Below the pieces are notes generated by a model. It worked only from the letters and a program-made list of their open reading frames with translations, made no database searches and was not told the DNA's origin. Both the position numbers and the translations under genes were made by a program. 64,000 nt of DNA from DAIOEK01 sp963828285 (GTDB lineage: Bacteria > Chloroflexota > Anaerolineae > Anaerolineales > Anaerolineaceae), in assembly GCA_963828285.1 (NCBI GenBank), contig CAWHEB010000002.1:930001-994000 (forward strand), in the 5' to 3' direction. This document shows positions 1-7,236 of this stretch, piece by piece. Positions within the stretch are counted from its first letter, which is position 1, and every line of letters starts with the position of its first letter.

Positions 1-1
1 G

Positions 2-598
2 AAAACGATCAATTCCCCACGCGATCTTACGGAAACCGAACTTAAAAAACTCCAAAAGGATCTTCAGACCATTCAGGCTTGGACAGGCTCATCACTCTCC
101 ATTAAAGAAGAATCGAAACCAACAGCCAATGTGGTAATTTCGGAGGCACCAATAAAACCAACTGAAGATATTCCTATGGTTACACCTCCTCTTGAATTGG
201 AGATACCAATGGCAGCCGTCCAACCAGATCCTCGATCTGACGTCGAACCTGTAATAACCTCTCAAATTTCTCCCAAAGCCGAGGTCGAAACAATCCAAAC
301 TATTTTTGCACCGCAACCAGAACCCGTTAAGCCAGTTCCCGCAAAGTTAGATCTTGGTTCCAAACCACGTCCCGCACCGATAGCGCCAAAATCGTTGGTT
401 GAGCAGATCGACGAAATTTTGCAGGAAAAAGTAGCCAAATCTGATTTTGCAGAAACCGGAATCAAGATCACCGCTAATCCACAGGGCGGGGTGGAGGTTT
501 GGATAGGGAAACAAGTTTTCAACGGTGTGGATGTTGTTCCCGATGGCGGAGAAAAACAATTGATACTTCAGGCAATTCGGGAATGGGAAAAGAAATAA
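2..598 (+). CDS. Proline-rich protein of unknown function (5' end outside window)
   Basis: The reading frame is open from base 2 to a TAA at 598, so the start lies upstream of the window; an internal GTG at 131 is the first candidate start inside it. The visible part begins with a charged helix-like stretch (TETELKKLQKDLQ), followed by a long Pro/Glu/Val-rich linker. It ends in a compact domain of about 65 residues with a GGVEVWIGKQVFNGVD motif and the tail IREWEKK. I do not recognise a family. The linker-plus-small-domain build suggests a protein with a flexible spacer, but no signal peptide can be judged because the N-terminus is missing. A clear terminator follows. Confidence 0.75.
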   Translation, partial: KTINSPRDLTETELKKLQKDLQTIQAWTGSSLSIKEESKPTANVVISEAPIKPTEDIPMVTPPLELEIPMAAVQPDPRSDVEPVITSQISPKAEVETIQTIFAPQPEPVKPVPAKLDLGSKPRPAPIAPKSLVEQIDEILQEKVAKSDFAETGIKITANPQGGVEVWIGKQVFNGVDVVPDGGEKQLILQAIREWEKK

Positions 599-616
599 TA
601 CAATGTTAGAATTTTG

Positions 617-648
617 CCTCTTCCAATTTACGATTGGAAGAGGTTTTT
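617..648 (+). terminator. Rho-independent terminator
   Basis: A perfect 11-bp inverted repeat (CCTCTTCCAAT / ATTGGAAGAGG) with a 5-base loop is followed directly by five T. It sits 18 bases after the stop of the proline-rich gene and ends that transcript. Confidence 0.9.
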
Positions 649-728
649 ATTTGTTGAGGACTGAATGATTATGCAATATTATATAGGTATCGACCAAAGG
701 CAGTAATATTCTGGAATTATAAAAAAAT

Positions 729-1412
729 ATGGAAAAATTTAGTTATCAGTTCAAGAATGGTTACCTGTTTATTGAGGCGAACGGTTTGAATTGTCTTGTC
801 AGCACAGGCACACCTGAAAGCATGTGCGTTTGCGGCGAAATCACAGTCGATGATCGAACTTTTCCTGTTAAACAACAAACCCTGAGAATGAGTCCAAAAA
901 TGCTCAGTGAAGCCATCCAAACTCCTTTGGATGCCGTTATCGGTGCTGATATCTTATCGAGGTTTGATTACCGGATAAATCCATTCAAAAAAGAGATATT
1001 ACTTTCAACGGACGAAATCCATCCATACGGTTACGCAGCACACTTCAATTTGTACAGGTCAGTTCCCATTGTAAACGTATGTGTTGGAACAACAGATACC
1101 AAAGTTTACTTCAATACAGGTTCACCGATTTCATACATGCTTCCCGAGATTGCAGCGAAATTTCCACAGGTCGGGATATCAAAAGCTTTTTACCCGGGGA
1201 TTGGATGGATCGATACTCCGCTGCACCGAGTTTTGGTCTGGATGTCAGGAAATGACGTTGAATTGGACGTCGGAATACCATCTGAATCTTTGCTATCCAC
1301 TTTGAAAATGACGAAAGCGAGTGGAGTCATCGGATGCGATGTTTTTAACGGACCCGGTGTATTTATTGCATCCAGAAGGCGGGAAGTCATCTGGTTCTGG
1401 CATGATTACTAA
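729..1412 (+). CDS. Two-lobed retropepsin-like protein lacking both catalytic Asp
   Basis: This 227-residue protein repeats the retropepsin/pepsin lobe pattern twice. Lobe 1 has CLVSTGTPES near residue 25 and AVIGADILSRFDYRI near residue 78. Lobe 2 has VYFNTGSPIS near residue 123 and GVIGCDVFNGPGVFI near residue 203. In active aspartic peptidases the first motif of each lobe reads D-T/S-G; here it is S-T-G and N-T-G, so both catalytic aspartates are absent. The hydrophobic-hydrophobic-Gly flap partners are kept. No signal peptide or membrane segment is visible. What is seen is the motif pattern; the fold assignment is inference. A pseudo-peptidase with a binding role is the simplest reading. 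The gene stands alone after a terminator, 17 bases ahead of a VOC gene. Confidence 0.6.
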   Translation: MEKFSYQFKNGYLFIEANGLNCLVSTGTPESMCVCGEITVDDRTFPVKQQTLRMSPKMLSEAIQTPLDAVIGADILSRFDYRINPFKKEILLSTDEIHPYGYAAHFNLYRSVPIVNVCVGTTDTKVYFNTGSPISYMLPEIAAKFPQVGISKAFYPGIGWIDTPLHRVLVWMSGNDVELDVGIPSESLLSTLKMTKASGVIGCDVFNGPGVFIASRRREVIWFWHDY

Positions 1413-1429
1413 ATCGTAGAGGATCAACT

Positions 1430-1837
1430 TTGAAACCCAAAATCGCCTTAATCACCCTACTCACAGACTATGTTCCTGGAATGGTCAAGTTCTATCGAGA
1501 TGTCCTTGGATTTAAAATCAGAAATGATATGGGCGAATACGTTGAATTGATCAACGATGGAGTTCGATTCGCTATTTGTGATCGAAGCATCATGCTGAAG
1601 GCAACAAACCACGAGGATTATTTAAAAGGGGCGAGTGGGCAGGCTGTTGAACTGGCATTCGGATGCGATTCTCCAGAGGAAGTCGATAAAGTATATGATA
1701 TGCTAATCGCAGGGGGAGCAAAAGGTGTGCAATCTCCAGCAACCATGCCCTGGGGACAGCGAACAGCCTTTTTTGCCGATCCTGAAGGATACATCCATGA
1801 AGTTTTCTCAGACCTTCCCACTGCTGCAGAGGAATGA
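1430..1837 (+). CDS. VOC (glyoxalase/bleomycin-resistance) family protein
   Basis: A 135-residue single-module pair of beta-alpha-beta-beta-beta units typical of the vicinal oxygen chelate superfamily. The opening is KIALITLLTDYVPGMVKFYRDVLGF and the closing is FFADPEGYIHEVFSDL, where the Glu of HEV is the usual metal-ligand position. The start is TTG, supported by AGAGGA at 1418-1423 with a 6-base spacer. The substrate cannot be told from the sequence; members include glyoxalases, dioxygenases and antibiotic-binding proteins. The next gene, a response regulator, begins 6 bases after the stop, so the two are probably co-transcribed. Confidence 0.85.
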   Translation: MKPKIALITLLTDYVPGMVKFYRDVLGFKIRNDMGEYVELINDGVRFAICDRSIMLKATNHEDYLKGASGQAVELAFGCDSPEEVDKVYDMLIAGGAKGVQSPATMPWGQRTAFFADPEGYIHEVFSDLPTAAEE

Positions 1838-1843
1838 TCAATC

Positions 1844-2233
1844 ATGGGCGACCATATTCTGGTAATTGATGACGATCACAATATCGCTGAAATCATGCAG
1901 TTAGCTTTACGGTCCGGGGGATATGAGAGCGAGGCTGCCTATGATGCCCGGGAAGGAATGGCAAAAGCATGCCAGAATCCTCCCAAACTCATCTTATTAG
2001 ATTACAACATGCCCGGGAAAGATGGACTATCCTTATTGCAGGATTTTCGTTCAATCCCTGAATTGGAAGCCATTCCGGTTATCATCGTCACCGCATTATC
2101 CATCCCCGATATCGTATCTCACGCAGTATCCATGGGGATTTCAGGTTTTTTAGTAAAACCTTTTGATATTGCCACTCTTCTTGACCGGGTGAAAAAAGCC
2201 CTCGCCAATCCGCAAGAAACAGCAACAGAATAA
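1844..2233 (+). CDS. Single-domain response regulator (receiver only)
   Basis: This 129-residue protein is one CheY-like receiver with no output domain. The acidic pocket DDD is at residues 9-11, the phospho-acceptor is Asp53 (LILLDYNMPGKDG), the conserved Thr is in VIIVTALS and the conserved Lys is in FLVKPFD. It would pass phosphate on or act by protein contact. No kinase gene is adjacent, so its partner is an orphan or elsewhere. It follows the VOC gene by 6 bases. Confidence 0.9.
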   Translation: MGDHILVIDDDHNIAEIMQLALRSGGYESEAAYDAREGMAKACQNPPKLILLDYNMPGKDGLSLLQDFRSIPELEAIPVIIVTALSIPDIVSHAVSMGISGFLVKPFDIATLLDRVKKALANPQETATE

Positions 2234-2303
2234 CCTAAACATACATCGGCGTGCATTTCTTCTTTCCGCGTGCTATATTGAAAATGGAAAGGAGGACACT
2301 CAA

Positions 2304-2705
2304 ATGATTACTCCTGTTGAAGTCTTCCTCGGCATATTAGCTGCTGTCCTGCTTTTGGTATTTACTACGGTTGCTTTTGTCTTAATTACTCAATACGGAA
2401 AACCCAACAAGAAACAACACATCGATCCACCGTTACCCGAAGCTCAAATGCCTGTCTGGCATTCAGGCGATCACTTCGTGGATCGGATCCATCACAAACC
2501 AATTTCTGCTGATATGGATAATAAGGGCATGGTCTCAACCGGTGATGAGCAGTTAGATGAGTTATCACAGCACGCCAGCAGCTCATTCAAGGGATATGAC
2601 CCGCTAGAAAAAACTGATCATTCCTTGCACGGAATGATCAGCCATGAAAATGTTGATAACCACGACGAATCAACAATCGACGAAGACGATCGGCTCAGGC
2701 ATTGA
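2304..2705 (+). CDS. Small single-pass membrane protein of unknown function
   Basis: A 133-residue protein with one N-terminal transmembrane helix (about residues 7-29) followed by a hydrophilic, His- and Asp-rich tail of about 100 residues that should be cytoplasmic or disordered. A strong ribosome site, AAAGGAGGA (2288-2296), precedes the ATG. I do not recognise a family. The stop overlaps the end of the convergent SDR gene by 11 bases. Confidence 0.65.
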   Translation: MITPVEVFLGILAAVLLLVFTTVAFVLITQYGKPNKKQHIDPPLPEAQMPVWHSGDHFVDRIHHKPISADMDNKGMVSTGDEQLDELSQHASSSFKGYDPLEKTDHSLHGMISHENVDNHDESTIDEDDRLRH

Positions 2706-3549
2706 CCAGAATCTTTTCTGATTCTTCCCATAATCTGTCCATCACAGATTGGTCATATGATTCGTCGGATGACCTTACAGGTTTAGACTTATCAAAATAT
2801 TTTCCAGAAATACCTTCAACTTCAGTTGATGACGCAAGATAAATGCTCGTCTTTGCACCTTCATCAGACGAGATGGCACCAATTTGAGCTATACCAAATA
2901 TGGGTTTGAAGATACCGCCATTACTTTTTCCAAAGTTGGTAGCAACAAACCCGGGATGGAGCACGTTTGCAGAGATTCCAGTACCTGAAAGCAATTGGGA
3001 AAGTTTATAGGTAAATAATACATTCATCAGTTTCGAATTACTGTACGACTGCCACCCCGAGAAGTTCTTCAATCCCTGCAAATCATCAAATTTAAGATGT
3101 CCGCTGTAATGCGCGGCGGATGAAACACAAACCACCCTGGCTGGGGTGCTTGATTTGAGAAGATCCATAAGTTCACGAGTCAATAGGAAGTAATTGAGGT
3201 GGTTTAATGCAAAGGTCATTTCAAAGCCATCCACGCTAAGTGTTTTGCCCATGAAAAACGCACCGGCATTATTCAGAAGCACATCCAAGCGTGGAATACT
3301 TGATTTTACTTCCCCGGCCACACGATGGATATCAGCGATGGAAGACAAGTCCGCGACGAAAGGGAGGACTTTAAGGTTCTTGCCTGCATCCATGATCCGT
3401 TCTGTGGATTCCTTCACTCTTTGCGGATTGCGTCCCACGATCAGGACCTGGGCACCCATCAGAGCCAATTCACGGGCAGCAACTTCACCTATCCCAGATG
3501 TTGCACCAGTAACCAAAATATTCTTCCCGATCAAGTCAATTTTCTTCAT
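2695..3549 (-). CDS. Short-chain dehydrogenase/reductase (retinol dehydrogenase-like)
   Basis: An NAD(P)-dependent oxidoreductase with the classical SDR order: nucleotide loop TGATSGIG just after the N-terminus, LLNNAG, the catalytic Ser in VCVSSAAHYSG and the YSNSK active site. The two-part C-terminal region and the arrangement around LHPGFVATNFG resemble the retinol dehydrogenase/WWOX-like SDRs. The frame is open to 3582 (295 residues), but the ATG at 3549 gives the usual start just ahead of the Rossmann strand and has a weak GGA in front, so I prefer 284 residues. Substrate unknown. It lies tail to tail with the small membrane protein. Confidence 0.85.
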   Translation of the reverse strand: MKKIDLIGKNILVTGATSGIGEVAARELALMGAQVLIVGRNPQRVKESTERIMDAGKNLKVLPFVADLSSIADIHRVAGEVKSSIPRLDVLLNNAGAFFMGKTLSVDGFEMTFALNHLNYFLLTRELMDLLKSSTPARVVCVSSAAHYSGHLKFDDLQGLKNFSGWQSYSNSKLMNVLFTYKLSQLLSGTGISANVLHPGFVATNFGKSNGGIFKPIFGIAQIGAISSDEGAKTSIYLASSTEVEGISGKYFDKSKPVRSSDESYDQSVMDRLWEESEKILVNA

Positions 3550-3612
3550 TTTTTCCAGCTTTAAGAATGTATTTTCAGTCATAAACTATGTAGGTCGATG
3601 TATTCAAAACAG

Positions 3613-4194
3613 TCAGGATCCCTGTCCATTTTGCAGCATGATATAAATGAAATCGCCATCTTTTGATGGATAACATTCATTTCTGATGGTGATCCAATTT
3701 GATCCAAATAACTTGATCAAATAGTTTTCTATCGATGTGTTGGTTGTATAAATCCCTTTGGGATGAACGACGATCAAAATCACCCCACCTGGCTGGATCA
3801 CTTTAGCAATTGATGCCGCGTATTCTTTTTGGTCGTCAGGAGGAAACCGAAGGAAATCATGCTGATCTAGAATGGTATTGAATTTCTCATTGAGACGGTC
3901 CAAGTGCAGGGGGTTTCCTGGTTTGAACCTGGCACATGTTCCACGCCGGACCAACATGAGTTCGGCTGTTTGTTTTGCAACCTTTAGATCATCGATCGAG
4001 TTATCAATGCCGAGACTTGGGTAGCCCAATGCAGAGAGATACAGCGCATCATTTCCGGTTCCACAATTGATATCAAGGACGTTACCATTGATATCCCCAC
4101 GCTCTGCCAGTTCAACAATTAATGGCGATGGATGTTCCTGGCTGAAATAATCAACCAAAGACGGATCGTATGGAATGTTTTCGCTATTATTCAT
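3613..4194 (-). CDS. Class I SAM-dependent methyltransferase
   Basis: A 193-residue methyltransferase with motif I GNVLDINCGTGNDALYL (about residues 37-53), the acidic residue that binds the SAM ribose in LGIDNS, and a post-motif region LDQHDFLRFPP followed by IQPGGVILIVVHP. The substrate is not evident; the motif set is close to thiopurine/TehB-type small-molecule methylases. It is read in the same direction as the SDR, with a 63-base gap to the preferred SDR start, so the two could share a transcript. Confidence 0.85.
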   Translation of the reverse strand: MNNSENIPYDPSLVDYFSQEHPSPLIVELAERGDINGNVLDINCGTGNDALYLSALGYPSLGIDNSIDDLKVAKQTAELMLVRRGTCARFKPGNPLHLDRLNEKFNTILDQHDFLRFPPDDQKEYAASIAKVIQPGGVILIVVHPKGIYTTNTSIENYLIKLFGSNWITIRNECYPSKDGDFIYIMLQNGQGS

Positions 4195-4255
4195 TTCGCA
4201 ATTCTATATACTGCAAGAGATTATGTCCATAGATGAGTATATACTTTGTAGACAG

Positions 4256-4882
4256 TTAACCTGTAAGACTTTCATAATTTGGAAAGATATAAGGTAATGG
4301 CAAATTCAATCCGCCCAACCAAGTCGTCTCCTTGTGGAATCCGAGGATGGTCATCGATGCAGGATAAACGGTCAATCTTGGGAAATTTACCAGCGGTATA
4401 TGGAGAGATGTAGCCACTGCCAATTTTATAATATCAGAATGTGAAAAAAGAATTACAACTGAGTCATTCAAGGAATGAGCTTTAATTTTTTGAATACACT
4501 GCCAAACTCTTTCACTAGCTTCCATGAAAGATTCCCCACCAGGAAAACCAGTCATTGACGGAGCGCGCCGAATTGTTTTCCAAACCGGCATTTTCTTTAA
4601 TGTTGTAAAACTAATTCCTGATAAACTCCCGGCGTTCATCTCGACCAAGCCATTTTCGGGAATTATCGTTTTTCCAAGTTTTTCGCTTAGTGGAGCGGCG
4701 GTTTCCATGGTTCGTTCCAATGGACTTGAATAGATCTCAGAAATTTTATGACTGCCAAGACAAGCCGCGATTTGATCCGCCTGTTTTTTTCCATCACCAT
4801 TTAAATGGATACCCGGCAACTGACCCGGAAGAAATTTACCGAGCGATTCATTTGCCCCATGCCGGATCAATAAGAAAATCAT
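4256..4882 (-). CDS. Histidine phosphatase family protein
   Basis: A 208-residue phosphatase of the phosphoglycerate-mutase-like branch. The catalytic RHG is at residues 7-9 (FLLIRHGANES), the second Arg is in YSSPLERTMETA, the acid is in GLVEMNAGSLSG and the second catalytic His is in LFSHSDIIK. The fold proceeds by a phospho-histidine intermediate; the substrate cannot be assigned. Its ATG lies one base after the TAA of the metzincin-like lipoprotein gene (TAATATG), which strongly suggests translational coupling in a two-gene operon. Confidence 0.88.
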   Translation of the reverse strand: MIFLLIRHGANESLGKFLPGQLPGIHLNGDGKKQADQIAACLGSHKISEIYSSPLERTMETAAPLSEKLGKTIIPENGLVEMNAGSLSGISFTTLKKMPVWKTIRRAPSMTGFPGGESFMEASERVWQCIQKIKAHSLNDSVVILFSHSDIIKLAVATSLHIPLVNFPRLTVYPASMTILGFHKETTWLGGLNLPLPYIFPNYESLTG

Positions 4883-4883
4883 A

Positions 4884-6242
4884 TTACTGCAATTCTACTG
4901 TGATCGCATCCAAGCCAAAATTGTAACCGGATGAGAGGTCATTCTTTTTGATCACTTTGAACAGCATCTGATGAGTACCTTTTGTGAGGTAGTAGGGTCC
5001 CATGCCAACCGGACCGGTCGGGTAAACGAATGGAGCATAAAGATCCACATAATCATTGACCAAGATATCGTCCACTTCCACCTCGAGGATACCATAATCG
5101 GGGGAGGTGGTTGCGTAGAGCGTCAACAAGTATACCGCGTCTGCATCCACACTGAATTCGACCATCAAACCTGATCCATAACCGGCGGTCACTCCCAGTT
5201 GTTTTCCACCAGACCAATTTCTGGCGCTGTATGGAGTCATATCCTGCACCTGGGATGATGTCCAGCGGTTCTCCAGAATGGTGATATTCTCCATTTCAAA
5301 ACCATTCTTCAGGTTGCGATTACTGGGAACAACCATCTCATTACGATAACGAAACGCCAACCAGTATCTTGCCCTTGCAGACTGCTGTGGTGTAAGCGTG
5401 GTTCTGGGCGGATAAAACGACATCAGATTATTTCTGGGTACTTCAATTGCCGCATTCGCCAGGTTGATGGTGTTTTCTGTTCCACATTGAAATTCTGGCG
5501 CCTGAACAAAAATATCAGGGACGGTATCTGTGAATGTATCGCCATCGAAAGAAGCGAGTTGATATCCAGCCCGGTTGTATGCTTCTTCAGCAGTGGTTTT
5601 ATCAGTGAAAAGTGTTTTGAAAGTGTTCCCGAGACCAAGATAATGACCAATCTCATGAGCCAAACCGGTGTCATCCGGTTTTTCACATATGGTTGTTTCG
5701 GCAATGGAGATGACCGCGAAATTGTAATCCCACCAGAAGAAATTTCCTCTTCCCACTGGTTCGGCAACCGGTTTTTGCCTATAAAACACTGTCAATTTGC
5801 CAGGGTACTTGGCTGCCAATTCATCCGCTTTTTCAGCATCCACCTGCCATCGGAGATCATTCTGTCCCAACATATTTGCCACCACGGAAGATTGAACGAT
5901 ATCAATATCCGTTTGCGGATCGAATAAAAAGCGGATTCCAGATGAAGCGAAGATCTCATTGGCACGGGAAACCTGTTTACCTATTTGATCAGGAGAAATA
6001 TTCGCCAGATTCTGTCCATCATCATCGGCCACCCGCACAGCCTGGATATGCACAGAAAACTGCAGCAGATCAGGATTTGTGGTTGGATAAACCATTACAA
6101 ATGGAGTTTGTGACGGTGCTGCCGTGATGACCATTTCAGTTGGGGTCGGTGAGGCAATAATTGTGGGGGTAGTCTGTGTTTGTTTGGCACATCCAGTTGA
6201 AAGAAGGAGCGCCAAAAGTAGAAACATCATTTTACGGGTCAT
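4884..6242 (-). CDS. Metzincin-like lipoprotein (pappalysin-type) with Asn at third zinc position
   Basis: A 452-residue exported lipoprotein: short signal peptide, lipobox STGC with Cys18, then a Thr/Pro linker. The middle domain carries LAHEIGHYLGLGNTF, the HExxHxxG helix and NTF ending of M43 pappalysins, and a likely Met-turn NNLMSFYP. In metzincins the residue three after the Gly is the third zinc ligand, usually His (sometimes Asp); here the codon is AAC, Asn. Cys residues in TTICEKPDD and PEFQCGTE could form a disulphide. The last 130 residues look like a beta-sandwich of the carbohydrate-binding type (NGFEMEN near the start, GLDAITVEL at the end). It is the first gene of an operon with the histidine phosphatase. 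Activity is uncertain given the altered ligand. Confidence 0.75.
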   Translation of the reverse strand: MTRKMMFLLLALLLSTGCAKQTQTTPTIIASPTPTEMVITAAPSQTPFVMVYPTTNPDLLQFSVHIQAVRVADDDGQNLANISPDQIGKQVSRANEIFASSGIRFLFDPQTDIDIVQSSVVANMLGQNDLRWQVDAEKADELAAKYPGKLTVFYRQKPVAEPVGRGNFFWWDYNFAVISIAETTICEKPDDTGLAHEIGHYLGLGNTFKTLFTDKTTAEEAYNRAGYQLASFDGDTFTDTVPDIFVQAPEFQCGTENTINLANAAIEVPRNNLMSFYPPRTTLTPQQSARARYWLAFRYRNEMVVPSNRNLKNGFEMENITILENRWTSSQVQDMTPYSARNWSGGKQLGVTAGYGSGLMVEFSVDADAVYLLTLYATTSPDYGILEVEVDDILVNDYVDLYAPFVYPTGPVGMGPYYLTKGTHQMLFKVIKKNDLSSGYNFGLDAITVELQ

Positions 6243-6375
6243 ACCACCCTCCGGTATTGCATCTTTAGAAACATGGACAATAATGAAATAGATTCACACC
6301 ATATAGTTGCACTTTTTATGCAAATTATATGCATAGGAGTGCTGATCCATGCTATTTTAGAAAAGGAGATTTCCT

Positions 6376-7200
6376 GTGACTGACTACCGTGTTAAACCAA
6401 AGACAAAGCTGCATTTAAAAGAGATCGACCCCAACACCATTGGAGACTATCAGGGTGGTAAAAAAGAGGGCCTAATTGAACTCTTGAAACTCAATAAGAA
6501 ACTGGAAGGGTTGCAAGAGTTGTTGTATGCAGAGCACAAGCACAAGGTGTTGATCATTCTCCAAGCAATGGATACGGGAGGTAAGGATGGCGTCATCAGA
6601 AGTGTATTTGAGGGTGTCAATCCGCAGGGCGTGAGGGTTGTCAGCTTCAAGGTACCATCACTGGAAGAGCTGGATCATGATTATTTATGGCGAGTCCATA
6701 AGAATACCCCAGGCAAAGGGGAGATAGTAATTTTCAACCGAAGTCATTATGAAGATGTTCTGGTTGTGCGGGTTCATAAAATCGCTCCACAAAAAGTTTG
6801 GGGAAAGAGATATCAGCACATCAATAATTTTGAAAAAGAATTGGCAGATGAAGGAACGACCATTCTCAAGTTCTATCTGCACATTGATGAGGAAGAACAA
6901 CGACAGAGATTATTAGACCGCATTGAGGATCCGCAGAAGAACTGGAAGTTCAACCCGAGCGATCTGGAAGAACGAAAACTCTGGAGTGATTATCGAAAGG
7001 CATTTGAAGAGGCTATCGAGAAAACCTCCACTTCGTGGGCTCCCTGGTTTGTAATTCCAGCGAACAGGAACTGGTACCGCAATTTGATAATTTCGAAGAT
7101 CCTTGTTGAAAAGCTTGAAGATTTGAAAATGAAGTATCCCGAACCAGCGGAAGATATTCAGAAGTATGCGGCTGTACTGAAGGAAGGCAACGAAGGATAA
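6376..7200 (+). CDS. ppk2: Polyphosphate kinase 2 family protein
   Basis: A 274-residue PPK2, which moves phosphate between polyphosphate and nucleotides. The Walker A-like loop is MDTGGKDG (about residues 65-72), followed by GVNPQGVRVVSFKVPS. The Walker B-like strand is EIVIFNRSHYEDV (about 116-128), and the lid region holds ERKLWSDYRKAFEE. The length and one-domain build fit the short PPK2 forms; whether it prefers AMP, ADP or GDP cannot be read here. A good ribosome site AAAGGAG lies at 6361-6367. It is followed by the hybrid kinase 36 bases later. Confidence 0.93.
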   Translation: MTDYRVKPKTKLHLKEIDPNTIGDYQGGKKEGLIELLKLNKKLEGLQELLYAEHKHKVLIILQAMDTGGKDGVIRSVFEGVNPQGVRVVSFKVPSLEELDHDYLWRVHKNTPGKGEIVIFNRSHYEDVLVVRVHKIAPQKVWGKRYQHINNFEKELADEGTTILKFYLHIDEEEQRQRLLDRIEDPQKNWKFNPSDLEERKLWSDYRKAFEEAIEKTSTSWAPWFVIPANRNWYRNLIISKILVEKLEDLKMKYPEPAEDIQKYAAVLKEGNEG

Positions 7201-7236
7201 GTTATTTTGGCGGGGTGAGGATTATCAGTATAGATC

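Noticed and set aside
6301..6340. Promoter or palindromic operator (ATGCA...TGCAT) ahead of ppk2
   Set aside because: A TTGCAC box is present, but no -10 box at fitting distance; the short AT-rich repeat could be chance.
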